64,000 nt of DNA from Amyloporia xantha. Taxonomy: Eukaryota; Basidiomycota; Agaricomycetes; Polyporales; Adustoporiaceae. How positions within the stretch are numbered: position 1 is the stretch's first letter; each line of letters begins with the position of its first letter. The notes below the pieces were generated by a model. It did not search any database and had not been told where the DNA came from. It saw only the letters and a list, made by a program, of their open reading frames with translations. Shown piece after piece: positions 36,001 through 48,307 of this stretch. Both the position numbers and the translations under genes were made by a program. The DNA lies in assembly GCA_036971615.1 (NCBI GenBank), contig JAYKKR010000026.1, forward strand, positions 434,001 through 498,000, given 5' to 3'.

Positions 36001-37970
36001 GACATAGATGTCTTCCTCAATGATACGCTGGGCTGCGTGTTCGTGGGAGCGACGTTGACTTCCATGTGAGTATTGCTTCCTGTAAATCACGAGCCTGCTG
36101 CTAAGATCGCTTAGGTTGTATGGATGCACATGTGCCCAGGTATTGTACTACATGAAGGAATACCCAACGGACAAACTGGGGCTGAAGGCTCTGGTGGGCT
36201 GTCCCTCTTCTATTTCCGAACAAGAGTGCTCATGCTTCGCTATCCTAGGTCGCGATCTTGCTGTATTTATCGTTATTTGAGCTGTAATTTCCAGCGTGTC
36301 CACTAATATACATGTTGAGGTTAGGGTCATCGACACTGCTGCGACGATTGTAGACGTCGGGGTAATACCTCATGTTATCAAAAATGAGTATCAAGAAACT
36401 GAATCTACTTTACAGATCGTTTGGCACTATGCTGCACAAAACCATGGTGATATTCTCGAATTCGGAAAGTACTACGGGTGTGTGTTTCATTGTTCTGCAT
36501 CGTGTCATCCCTCTCTGATTTGTCCCACTCCTAGCACCTCCTACGTGAGTGTAAATTTGGTATTTTGTGTGCTTTCCGCATCCTCTGACACACCGGTCGG
36601 CGGTGATTAGGCGGCATGGACACTCGCTGTGAGCGTTCTCAGAGCAACCTCTATATTGCGAGGTGCTCAACATTGTATTGGACATCTGATAGATACCCAC
36701 AGTATTCCTGGTACAATGGTAACTACAAGCGCATTATTCCAGTTCAAACTCACAAATTCAATCGACAGTTATTACATATACTCGGTATGGCAATGTGAGT
36801 ATCACGCGTCTGTAGTATTGGTATTCCTCTGTACCAAACCGAGCGTCCAGTGCTTGCTTCAAGTCGATTCAAGAGTCCTTTCATAGCGCTAGCGGTGATA
36901 GATTTTGTTCTTTAATATAACGATAGCGCTGACAAACACGCTATAAATTCAGGCCTCATTGACCATTATAACATGTGGTACAGAAAGAGATTATTCTATG
37001 CGTATCGTTGTCTTATCTGACACTTTACTGTGCAGTTCTCGGCTTCGGTTTGTAGCTACAATTCAATAGCGAATGAATCACTGATGCTCCCATTTTGGCA
37101 GTGAATCTTTACAACAGGTGCATAGGAATCTGCTTTATCTACCGTAACATTCTATGCGGATCATTTCTGATACTTCACTCCTAAAGTATTCGTCATCAGG
37201 GCTTTCCGGACGTGTTTATGGTGCCAAGGGTGCGTATGCATAAATATTGCGCGATCAGATAATCTCTATTATAGATCCAGATCACCGCGATTGTGCAACT
37301 ATTGTTCGCCTCCATCACAGACATTCTCACGGCAATGACAATGATTTGGGCTTTGAGGGGAAAGAAAACAGGATTCGCTCCGTGCGCCGTTCTTGTGCTA
37401 TTATTTTCGAGAAGCTTATATTCTACGAAGTACTGACACACTCATTCGGAAACTAACTGTGTACACTGTCAACCGGGGTTTATTGACCGCGTAAGCATAA
37501 TCAATATTTCTGCTACATTTAGAGTCGACTAGATCACTATGCCGTTTACAGCATTGTGCAGATTGTCGAAGTGATTATAGTTAGTACAATGAAACCGCAA
37601 GCGATACCACGATGATCATAGTAAACCTGGCCTCGTTTTTAGTACCTATCATTTTCGTCAGGCTCCCTGTATTGGGTCATATTACACTTGCCGGGCAGCA
37701 AAAGCAAGTCAGCCTTATTGTATACAATGCGCGTCCAAAACTGATCCATATAGCGATTACAGTATATGTGAACTCCTTCCTTGCGTTGTATGAATCGTCT
37801 ACTGTCGATCCAGTTTGTATTGATTATCTGTTTTCAGACTAAATGCCCGCCACTTTCTTGGAGACAACAACGGGCAAGTTTATCTTTCCGATCGCCTATC
37901 CGCAGTCGAAATCGAGTTAGACGGAGGACCTAACGGCAGACAAAAGCTATCCTGGTATGTGATGAATTGT
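36001..37970 (+). pseudogene. DUF6534-like membrane protein, copy B (near full length, probably degraded)
   Basis: Exon pieces read in order. DTLGCVFVGATLTSM, intron, LYGCTCAQVLYYMKEYPTDK (about 36121-36193), then a weaker helix-2 region near 36300-36430. Next QITAIVQLLFASITDILTAM (37271-37381), a 49-bp intron, TDTLIRKLTVYTVNRGLLT (37431-37490), another intron, and YVNSFLALLNARHFL across a 40-bp intron (37798-37837). The order of helices and the YTVN.GLLT and YVNSFLA.LNAR motifs are those of DUF6534 proteins. No start codon precedes the first exon, and the stretches at 36430-37260 and 37560-37760 do not give a clean frame, so I call it a probable pseudogene; a heavily spliced live gene is the alternative. 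Confidence 0.5.
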
Positions 37971-38689
37971 CTCCTCACTACTAGCAGTCATCGTAATCAA
38001 CAAACGACTCTAGACCTGGATGGTAGCGAGCGGCTGATGGAGCAGCTCACATCACCTCCGCTTTCCAAATTGCCACGTATGGCGCCGGTATGCTTTTGAA
38101 GGGAATGATTGTATTTCAAATGGGGAGCTGAAGACTCGGATTCCCGGCCCACCCTCCGCATGTCGATTTTGTCAGAGTTCATTTACCTCCACATATACCA
38201 ATAGTCTTTCAACAGGCAATTGACATCTAGAGAAATGGGAATAAGCGTCAAGGCTGTTTCCGTCAATGATTCAGTTCGACATCGGGGACGTTCAGTGGTC
38301 ATATCGCAGGTATAATATAGCGGGTTCGCTCGAATGGTGGCATTCATCGAGTAAAATTTAGCCATTGAAGGGTGCTATATTCACAAGAAAACACCACTAT
38401 ATACATAATCCTTTAGGCATAGCCCGTTTTGACGTGTCTTCAGCTAGAACGCCGAAGAGCAATGGCTCAATACTTGAACGACCAACCCTGTCCTAGGGTT
38501 ATGGCTAACAATGACGCAGGGTCAATTTCACCATCGTCGATGACTGTCAATTTGACTGTATACTATAGCGAGTCTCCGCTCAACTCAGAACCATACTTGG
38601 GGAGATCGGCGTGAAGGTTGCAAGCGAAAAGAAAGACCGTAATATTTTGATGCTAGCTAGAGATGCTAGACAGTTCTCAGCTCCGCTCG
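37971..38689. other. Gene-free stretch left of the ThrRS relic
   Basis: Short frames only, with nothing recognisable. It may include the 3' part and flank of DUF6534-like copy B. Confidence 0.4.
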
Positions 38690-38775
38690 AAGTATGCATG
38701 GAATTCAAGGTCGTCTCACCAGCTAATGAATCATTTGTCTTTTATCCTGCTGAGATGAGATAAAAATTACGAATT
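38690..38775 (-). pseudogene. Relic of ThrRS promoter and first codons
   Basis: Aligns with 32152-32241, the region just upstream of ThrRS copy 3: gaattcaaggtcgtctcacc here, gaattcaaggccgagtcacc there, then both share a gatgagata word. On the minus strand the ThrRS start ATG CTT CGA is ATA CTT CGA here, and homology ends within a few codons. The ThrRS gene that once followed VPS15 here has been removed. It lies in the expected place, about 140-230 bp beyond the VPS15 stop codon. Confidence 0.8.
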
Positions 38776-38915
38776 TTCGGGAATCAGGCAGGGGCGAGGG
38801 GAGTCAAGGCAGCACTTCGTATCTAGGAGTAAGAAGACTTGCAATAAACACGATCATTATGATACACGTCGACGATAGAGCAAATGAATCCATACATATA
38901 AAGCTACAGAATATA

Positions 38916-41900
38916 CTACGATAGATCCAGTCCTTCCACCCTCCACACTTTGATGACTCCTGCCCGATCCCCACTGACCACCCCTCCTCGGAAGGGCGAA
39001 TCGATACATGCCAGTGCAGTGATGGTATCCTGATGGCCTTTGAGCAAATTCTGTTGGTTATGATTGATCAAAGACAACCGCTGGGGAGGACGATTATTAT
39101 GAGTGGAATTCGACGAAGTGACCCATGTCTCGACCTGCGCGGTAGCAGAACCCGACGGAGCTTCAATAGTGCTAATTGACCCAAGATATATTAGAATACA
39201 ACTGATAGAAATTTAGAGACGCGACGAACCTGTAAATGGGCTTTTCGTTCTCATTCTCGAGACCGCTCAGCATGGTCGATCGTTCCGTGCGATCCAGATC
39301 CCAGTATCGTATTCGACGATCCTCAGATCCGCTCAAAAGGAAGCCTTTACCACTTGAATGGCGATTTGCCGGCTTTCCGTCTTTCTGTTGATCCGCCATG
39401 GTTGCGCGACCGACCGTGTGGCCGCCAAAGTCGGTGCCAACAACCATTGCGCGCACATCAGGCGATGGAGAAGGCGATAGCTCTGGTACGGTATGGGTGC
39501 TAAGTCGCCCACGTAGAGTGACAGAATCAAGTGAGCCACCATTTTCTTGATGAGCCCGAACAAGAGCAGCGATAGCTGTCGCCGGACTCGGCTCAGCTTC
39601 TTCTCCCGGTGTCTCGCTAGGTGCCGCAAATTCTTCAGAGGGATTGGCGGTGGTCCTGCTGACGAATGTTTCTACAAGCAATCCCTTCTCGATGTCCCAG
39701 ACCTCCAGCAAGGTATGAGCAGCTTGATCTGGGTCCGCTTTACGTGTCTCTAGAGCCACGATCACCCATTTACCCTTACCCCTAGCAGGATGAACAACGC
39801 ATTGATATATTCGTGCTGCTTTCCCCTTTCCCGCTGCGCCAACGTTCCAGTTCTTGATCAGAATTCCGAACCTGATATCCCACAGGGAGAGTACCCCTGT
39901 TGAGGTGCCGCAAATTACCCAAGCGCGCTTTCGATCCAGGCACAAGCAAGTGATTGGTCCATAGTGACGGGGATTCTCCATCCTCTGCAGCTGCCTCATG
40001 GTCCGCAAATCAAGAATAGAAATCACGCTGTGGGTAGTAGCATAGACGAGATTTGAGGATGAATCTTGCTCGCAAGATGGTTAGCAGCATCACGACGTTT
40101 ACGAGCATCGGGACATACCGGTCATATAATGAACCATACTAGTGATGTATTCGCCCGGGTGATCAAGGCGATGTTCGCGGACTACCTGCAGTTTGTTATA
40201 CTTGGGCAGACTACCGCTTTGGCTGATATGCACGTGTACACGGACGACATGCAGACTACCGTCGTCTGCGGAACTCGCGAAGCAATGTACGCCTTCTAGC
40301 ATACACACGCACTTCACCTTCGCATGGTGTTGTCCGTATGTATGCCTGGGCTTGCTCGTTACGTTCCGTTCAAGACGTGCGGTGTCCCACACCTTGACTG
40401 TCTTGTCGTCAGATGCAGATACGAAGAAAATATGATCAGGTGAGACTGCTAGGGATGTGACAATGTCCGAATGTGAGTTGAGATGGGCAATGAGGGTCGT
40501 TTCTGGTCGGCGTGAGCCATCCCTAGACATGAAGCTGTGCCTCGCCGCATTCCGCCGTCTTACAGGGCCTTCGTGGACGTGTGGCCCAAAGTCATTCTGC
40601 AACTCGCGAGTATTGTCCAGGTAGAGGTGCTCTAGCAGATTGTTGATGCCAGCCTCTTGCCCGTCTTCGAACCCGGTGTCAGTAACTACTGGATACATGA
40701 AGATATCTTGACTACGAACGTACCATAGCTAGAGATGGGAGCGAGAGTACGTGGTCGGAATCTCTCTTGCGCCCGTAGAGTACCTGCCGGTGAATGAGGG
40801 GATGTCCTTCCCGATCTATCTGGAGACGTGTCCGACCTATTGTGTATATGTGCATCAAGAAGCCCCGTGGCATTTGCTCTGGAGGATCCAATAGCAGGTG
40901 CGGCTTTCTGACCATCAATGCTCCCGATTCGCATGGGCCGCGATGCAGACGGATTACTTATGGATATTACTGATTCAGTGGGGCTACCAGGCCGTGCTCC
41001 GGCGTGTGGCAAATCAGTGACACCAAGCGGAGGGAATTGAGCGGGATCCGGGAACGGGATGGAGGGACTGCGGGGGTCTCGAGGACTTTGCACAGTAAGG
41101 GAAGTAGCTGACCCATTGATGATTGCCAACCTTCGACGGAGATCTTCAAAGGGAGCACCACCAGTATGGTCCATACTAAACGTCCGACCTGACCGAGGCG
41201 TTCCCAGAACTGGAGATTTCGATAAAAAGTCCGAATGTGACCGCCTGGAGGAAATCGTCCGTGCTGACTTCAAGAAAACTGTCTGTGGAACTACGCCCAA
41301 TTTCTGTAACTCGATGGCACTGGTTGATTTCAGCGTATCGGAATCGGCTTCGACGCTGACTCGGGAGGCGAAACTGGAATGGCGTCAGTATATGTCTAGT
41401 CAGAAATAACCATACAATGGTACCTTGCAATATTCCGGGCTAACTTGAGAAGATAATCCCGCATCGCCGTCATTTTCGCCTCTTCCGTCGCTGTCATCCC
41501 CAGCTGCTGCATTTTTGTGATTTGAGCTTCGTCTCTGTATGTATTTGAGCTTATGAAAAGGCAGTGTACGAAATGTGGCTCACTCTTCAGATCTCCCTCT
41601 GGCACTGAATGGCCTAACCGTTGTAAGGCTGTCCTTCGGAGACTCCGACTTGGTGGGACGATGAGTTCTCCAGAATTGCGACTTGTCTGATTTCATGGCC
41701 CACTGTACCGCGGCGTCAAAAACTTGGCGAGTAATCTATCCGTCATGTTCCAATTACAATTCAAAATACGCAGGTAACAGGATATAATCCCACATACGGG
41801 TGGCTTCAGAGAAAGTAAGAGACTCTGTTCGTCGACATCGCGCACATCGGAGCGTAAAAAGTGTTTCAAAGATGGGTAGAGTATACACCAGACGTCGCTG

Positions 41901-44741
41901 GGAGGTAAGTGTTTGGCAGCAGATGCGATGAACGCAGTAGCACCTAGATGTGTTCTTTGTAAGAAGTTTGAATAAAACCCCAGAAATCACTCCCACCTTG
42001 CCGTATCCAAATATCGGGGTGGTAAAGGAAACCCAGAGTAGCACTCATGAGCTCCCAGATACGCATCTTCTGAAAGAGCCCAAGTTCACACAAGCTAGAC
42101 AGAGATGCTAGGACCTTGGCGACTACAGTCCCTTCCACATCTAAAATACAAGAAGCTCGATGAATTGGAAATTTGTCGTCACCAACGGGCTTACCTGATA
42201 ATGACTGGATCATCAGAGGTAAAATGTATTCCTCCAAGCTCCTGCCCCCTGCACAGGCAGCTACGTCGACTATACAGTCGAAAAAAGCATAGCGCAGTAG
42301 CCAGTCGCGGTCGTTTAGGTATGTAATCATATGGCTGAGCAGAACGTCGTTCGTCTTCTGTCTGCCAAGGAAGATACAGAGAGAAGAAATATTGTGGAGT
42401 ACAGCCCGCTTGACGACACTCGATGGATCGACCAATAATGTCGCGAGGTGCTCCTGAATGCTGTTATGTAGGTCTTGCATGCTAGCATCATAAGAGACCT
42501 GAAAACCAGCGATCAACAAATGCTGAGCCTGGCACAGCCTGAACAGACTGACCTCGAAATGGGCCTCGTCGTATTCCTGTGTGTCCGGTGCAAGCTTGTA
42601 CGACCCATGAGCCTTGAGCGCTTGGCCCATTTCCAAGTATCGAACCGCGGTATCAGCTAGAGAGACGATGCATTGTGCGTACATACAGCGGACGGAAACC
42701 TCAGGATCACGAACGAGATGCGCGATACCAGGAATTATGTACTCCGGGAAGATCGCCGCATTTGATGGAGTGATCACAGTAACGAGCATCAACTAGATAA
42801 TTATGAGCATTTGAGCAGACCCAAGAATAGAGGGTGTGCTTACGGTTTGAAGTAGCGTGCGCAGAGCTGCTGATCGCACAATGGCGGCATCATCGTGGAG
42901 AAGATCGACGATATAAGGCACCATGCGATCGAGCTTCGCTTCATCCGTGAGATGGGGCGCGAGAGCGAGTAAAACGTCCAATGCTCGGATTTTCGAGCTT
43001 GGCAAGTTGCAATTACAAATATTCGCACACACGAGAGCGAGCACGATGAGTGCTGGTCCATCTATATGATTCCCAAGTCAGTGTACTTGGGCGTTGTACC
43101 TCTACTTTTCCCTCACCTTCAGCGGTAGCACGTCTTCCTGACAGTGAAGCGCTACGCAGCTTGCTTTCCCTATTCGGAATGCACAGCTCAACCGGTAACA
43201 CGTCCTGTCAGACAGCTCAGCCAAATTGAATGGGAGGTGAATGCAAGTGCGACTCACTTGAAATGGCTTCGATGAATCCGCAGTGGCAGTATAGTCAATT
43301 TTGACATCCATGACGGTGTCCTCCACTGCATCAGGCGTAAGATAAGGTTCCACGCTCTCAAAATCAGCCCAAATCCTATCCATCCTGTGATCGGAATCAC
43401 TGGGTAACGGTTCACTGTACGCATCTGCTGTATGGCTGCCTGCAGCGGGCACTGCAATACTTGGTCCCTTGAGCGTAGAGCTAGTAGCCGCCGAGGGTGA
43501 TACAGAATGAGCCGCATTAGTAGAGGGTGCTGCGAACATGAGAGCGGTAGAAAGTTCGTTGATCGACGACACATAGTTGTGGAAGAAGGAATAGAAAGAT
43601 TCCGGGAACACTGTGCCCCGAGCAGCGTGCAGAAGAGTGTCGAAGGTAGGTCTAACGGCGGGATCAATGACGATCATCTGCTTAATGAGGTTCTGCGAAT
43701 ACCTCAGCATGAGCAACTTACTTGATGACTGTTATTAGATGCTCACCCTCACACCCTCGTCATCAATCGCATTCAACTGAGATTCGACACTGAAATCGCC
43801 TTCGCGATACTTGAACAGCTGGCTGAGCGTGAACAAAGGCGCCCCTTCCAAGAACAGCTCAGCAATCACACAGCCGGCGCTGAAACAGTCCATAGCCTCC
43901 GTCACCTTCCCGTCTCTCCTCCCCTCCCCGTCATCCATCGCAAGCCGTGACTTCTTCGCACTGATCTCCGGGTTATCTGCCGCTGTGTAAAAACGCTCTG
44001 GGGCAATATAGCAAGTGCGACGGCCTGATGTGTCAAAGAAAAACGAGAAGTCTGAGGGATCGTCCAGCGGCAGATAGGTCGGTTTGTACGAAGAAAAGTC
44101 GGACAGGTAGACCCAGTTCCACGATGTCACAAGGATGTTCTCGGACTTGATGTCGCCATGTGATACTTTCCGGTTGCGAGCATCACGCAAGGCGTTCAGC
44201 AGTTGGAACGCGATCCACTTCTTGTCGATCATGCTCAGGAAGGGGCGGGTGCTGCACACATCCTGTTCAAGCGCATACTCAAGCACGGGGCATGTGATGA
44301 CATACCTGATCCTATCATACAAGCTGCTCGCGATCCACTGGCGGATAATATAGCCAGCCTTGTCAGTTTCCATGAAGGCTTGGTAGTTATAAACATTGGC
44401 CAAGTCCATGAGTGCCTCGCGCTCGACTTCAAAATGTTGGTAATACGAATATGACAAAGCCGACATGTTACATACCTTTGAGCCTCCTATGGTACTTCCG
44501 CAAGCTCAATCCGGGGTCGGGCTTCACGAAGATTTTGACGACAAGGTAACCATTCTTGTGCCGACATTTCACCGTCTTCAGAAATCGTGCGGAACCCAGA
44601 CTAAGCCCTGAAGGTTCAGCAAAGCGACGATGACTTCACATTATGACTGTACCTTCGCTCATACACGATGTCTCCGCCCAGTTCCGCTACAAACGAGTCC
44701 AGAGCCCCGCTAGTGCGCGTGAGAGATTGCGCGTTTCCCAT
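38916..44741 (-). CDS. VPS15: VPS15, regulatory kinase-like subunit of class III PI 3-kinase
   Basis: VPS15 scaffolds VPS34 and Beclin/VPS30 to make PI3P on endosomes and autophagic membranes. The start at 44741 gives MGNAQSLTRTSGAL, with Gly2 fitting N-myristoylation, and a TCTGGG acceptor keeps the frame to SLGSARFLKTVKCRHKNGY. The kinase domain has KVSHGDIKSENILVTSWNW and DFSSYKPTYLP; DFS in place of DFG is usual for this family. After RNLIKQMIVIDPAVRP come HEAT repeats (about 43200-41750), a Ser/Pro-rich linker, then WD40 repeats from about 40500 to the end. The last exon finishes VWRVEGLDLS with TAG at 38916-38918. More than ten short introns, all joinable in frame. The gene looks intact. 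Its 3' end has been copied to 32365-33044. Confidence 0.92.
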
Positions 44742-45493
44742 TAGCTATATCCAGATCAGAGATGCTTGGACCGCTTGTCGCCAAAGGTGTAACGAGGTCC
44801 CTTAAATACAGAGTACTAGTAGGCCTCTTGAGCCTCAAAGGCTCAAAGTGATGCAGCAGCAACTCAGGCTAGCAGTTCTCAAAGTTTTGCAGAATGAAAC
44901 CCGGATTATTGACAAGATCTGGCTCCAGAGAGTAAAAGAGTAACCGAAACTTGCAAAGGTAAGCTCTGGTCAGTGGCTGCCCCGCGCAGTGCGCGTCGGA
45001 GGCGCGATCACCACGTGATCTCGATCTTCTGGCCAGAGATAACTTACGGTTATGCATCGTCGAGACAGAATTTCCAGTTAATACATACTGTTGTAGTATC
45101 ATGCTTTGACTGCTTATTTCACGTAGCTTTGACTATTGGGTGCCACCACCACGGCATGTCGCTTTGGCGGTGGCCACCGTTATTGTTCTCCCAGTAGTAT
45201 ATATGTAGGTAACATGACGGGTTTTAACCCTCATGCGGTTGTAACCTCTCGCGTCCCAGCTTAATTACAACACATACGAAGGCATAAGTCTCTAGATATC
45301 ATCCTTCAGGATCTCACACAAAGCAGGGTATGCAAATCCATTCATTACAGGTAGATTAAATCGAATCATACACTAGATAGAGGTATAATAGAGGTCCGCT
45401 TCCACAACATGCTTCATATACAGGCGTCACGTCGTCAATATCGTAGGCAGACCGCATCGAAAGGTACGGACTCAAGCATCGCTACTACCGACG
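44742..45493. other. Intergenic region upstream of VPS15
   Basis: No gene seen. It contains the VPS15 promoter on its left side. The region from 44860 to 45300 has only short frames without family features. The next gene's 3' end begins at 45494. Confidence 0.5.
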
Positions 45494-46225
45494 CTAGGTG
45501 CATGACCATCTGCAGGCCCGGTAGCACTGCCTGCGCCCGCACCGGTCGGCAGACGTGGGTCCATTACCAGCGTCGATGCTCCCTGCGCGGGCGCGCTGCG
45601 CTGCTTGCTCGTGAATCTGAGCGAGCTTCGACTCGCGCATCGCCTGTCGCGGATATCACCATATCAGTCACCGTATACATCCTGGGAGCAGGCACCTGAC
45701 TCACATCGTTCGCAGCCTTGCGCTGCTGGGTCTCATCAAACTCACTTCGGCGTTTCTGAAGATCCTGCTCGAGGCGCGACTCGTGCTGTCGCTTTAGCTG
45801 CAGCCGGCGGTCCGTCAGTGTCAATCTACAGGCGTAGGAATAGGAAGGGTTGCGTACCTCGAGATCCTTCGAGGCATTCCGCTGGTCAGCAATCGCACTA
45901 TCGTGCTGGTGCTCCGCCTTGTTCAGCGCCTTCGCGGTCTTGTGCTCATTCTTGACCGCTTTATCAAGCGTATGCTGCGCCTTGTCTGCCACCTGAAGTG
46001 CCATGCACGCATTAGTATGCGCTCACATGCGGGGTAGAGGAAACGAAAGCAACTGACCTTCACACTTTTCTCATGCGTTTTGTCTGCCTTCTTCAGGTCT
46101 TTGAGCGAATGATCGAGATTCTTCTGGTCGGTCTTAGTGTCGCCCGCCAGCATCTTCTCGACCTGGCGGGTCTCTGGATCTTCAGACATGCTGCCGGTGT
46201 TGGACTTCGATCCAAATAGTCCCAT
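45494..46225 (-). CDS. Small highly charged helical protein, function unknown
   Basis: Starts MGLFGSKSNTGSMSEDPETR at 46225. Exon 1 is followed by a 5' gtcagt donor and an exon beginning VADKAQHTLDKAVKNEHKTA. A further exon carries LQLKRQHESRLEQDLQKRR, and a last exon, after a 65-bp gtgagt intron, reads AMRESKLAQIHEQAAQRARA before stopping at 45494. The product is rich in Lys, Glu, Ala, Gln and His with long predicted helices and likely coiled coil, no signal peptide and no membrane segment. MGLFG is a possible N-myristoylation start. I believe similar proteins occur widely in Agaricomycetes but know no function. If the last intron is not removed, the protein ends differently, at 45564. Confidence 0.7.
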
Positions 46226-46315
46226 GTGTGATGTTCAGTCGTTAGTTTCGTAAGAGGAGAGATAGGGTGCAATGTAGGGTTAAGGTGGATTTGATATTTA
46301 TGGCTGCGGCTAACA

Positions 46316-46329
46316 GTTTATATAGTGCG
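46316..46329 (-). promoter_or_regulatory. TATA-like box upstream of the charged-protein gene
   Basis: On the minus strand the sequence reads CACTATATAAACTG, about 95 bp before the start codon at 46225. Position and composition fit a core-promoter TATA element. Confidence 0.45.
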
Positions 46330-46807
46330 CTCTCCAGGAGGCGCGTCATCTGGAGTCAAGTTCGCCGTCAGGCGTCAGCCTCACAGCGTACCTTGGGGGT
46401 GGGTTATTGTGACGTCACGCGCCGCCCGCGTCACCGTTCCTACTTAGTTGCCATTTTGGGACGTACAATCTGTTAGCGCCGGGGCACCCAGTGGTGCGGT
46501 ACTGTGTTCGATCCACCTCAATATTGGGTAACAAGACTGTCGATATCGGACCATACGAGGTGTTAATAAGCAGGACAAGAAGTGAAGCGTACTACCATAA
46601 CACTTCTATATTCTCTCAACAATTGCGGATCAATTGCGGAGCTTGGGTTATATGAAGCTTCGAATATCATGCTGGCGGTATGGGGGTTGACGGCTGACTC
46701 GTAAAGACCTTTAGAGAGTAAGTGCGAAGGGAGTACCAAGAAATAGTGACATCACGCTGTAAATCAAGAAAAGAATACTGTACAGTTGCATAAATCATTC
46801 GGTAATT
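46330..46807. other. Intergenic sequence between two minus-strand genes
   Basis: No gene found. A tgttcgatcc word near 46509 resembles a tRNA B box, but the flanks do not fold into a T arm. Confidence 0.5.
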
Positions 46808-48067
46808 TCAAAGTTTCGCCTTTGACACCGTGCCAATCCACGCAGCTAGATTGCGGTTTACCTCGTCTGCAGCCTCTAGCTGGAGCCAGTGCCCAGTATC
46901 AAACTCCTTCACGGTGAGATTGGGACACACGTCGCGCATAACGGCGAGGGCCGGCGCTGGGACGGCCACGGAGTCCAGCTTAGCCGCGCCGTAGAACACG
47001 GGTTGCTGGACGACGTAACGCGACTCAGGGATCTCTACACACTGTGGTCAGCCAAAGAGGCTTCGAGTATGTCGACATCCGCACGTTTGTCATCTTCGGC
47101 AGTGATGCCTGCGACCATGATTCTGTACCAGTTTAGCGCAGCGGCAAATTCATCGTTACGGAAATTGTTCGTGAAGACTTGCTTATCCTGTTGGGAGGCT
47201 TAACGACAGCGACGAGTAGGTCGATGACAAGTACCTCTTCAGTAAAGTACGCTGCAAGTGGCGCCTTCTTGTCCGCGAGCAGCCACGCCTTGAGAGCACC
47301 TCGAGGGCACATATCTGTCCTCCACAAATTCGGGTCGGAGGTATGAATGATGGAGAGGAACGAGTCCCACTGCATACCATCTCCTGGTCGGCTCCTAATG
47401 TGCATGTATATTAACAACGACGTACATGATCCCTCAACACTCGATCCGCTCCATCTTCCACGAAGAACCTGTTTTAGTGAGTAGATGCGCTGAGGCTCAC
47501 CATGAGCTGGGGTACATACTCCCAGTATCCAAAAGCCTCATATCCGAGTGCCTTCTTCGTCCTAGCTAGGGCAGCGTTATAATCAAACTTGGCCATAGAG
47601 GGCCCGTACCCAACCGCGAGGAACGCGAATGCGAGGAAGCGGTCTGCATAGTAGCTAACTAGATGCGATGTCAAGGCACTACCCCTGCAGGTTCAAGCAA
47701 GACTCAGAATATAAATGCACCGGAACAAGCAAGAACTTGTCTATCTTCACCAATCGTGACCGATCGCGATGGCCTTCTCCACCTTCTCACCATCCAGAAT
47801 GTCGATGATATCGGTAGTCATAAAGCTGTGTTTATACATCGTAGGATCCAAGGGCTTGTCAGTCCCGCCGTAACCCAGAAGATCCGGTGCGATTATAGTG
47901 TAGCCCTCCTTACGAAAGAACGCAATCTGGTGCCGCCAGTCGTACGAGGTAGATGGAAAGCCATGGAGGAACAGCAGAGTAGGTTTGGATATGTCGCCTG
48001 AAGTGAAGAAATAGTTGTATTTGACGCCTCGACGAGTAGTAAGCTGTTTGTACAATGAGAGATCCAT
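46808..48067 (-). CDS. Epoxide-hydrolase-like alpha/beta hydrolase
   Basis: Start at 48067 gives MDLSLYKQLTTRRGVKYNYF, then TLLFLHGFPSTSYDWRHQI (the HGFP oxyanion motif) and AIGHDWG, whose Asp is the expected nucleophile of epoxide hydrolases. Later exons give SHLVSYYADRFLAFAFLAVG, FGYWEYVPQL, QVFTNNFRNDEFAAALNWYR (candidate lid tyrosines in the WEY and NWY segments), and finally FDTGHWLQLEAADEVN with the catalytic His. Such enzymes open epoxides to diols, usually in detoxification or secondary metabolism; the substrate cannot be inferred. Six introns are likely. Near 47045-47085 the frame breaks unless a 35-bp intron with a weak gtcgac donor is used, so a frameshift is possible there. Confidence 0.82.
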
Positions 48068-48307
48068 GCTTGATACACGCTCAGACTGGAGACCAAGGAC
48101 TGAGACGTCGACAGAAGGGAGCGATGGGCGACTAAATGCGGTCACAGACGGGTATCGATAGTAATTATGAACGCAGTCTACGACGACTGTATAGTGGCCT
48201 ACGGTCAGAAGAAAGGCCCAGAAATTGATCGTGTGAGAAGATGCTGTATGCGTGTGGTAGACTGTGAAGATGCAGCAGTGCTCAATTAGTGCACGCCAAT
48301 CTTCCAA

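Noticed and set aside
46490..46520. B-box-like tgttcgatcc
   Set aside because: Flanks do not form a T stem, and no A box sits at the right distance.
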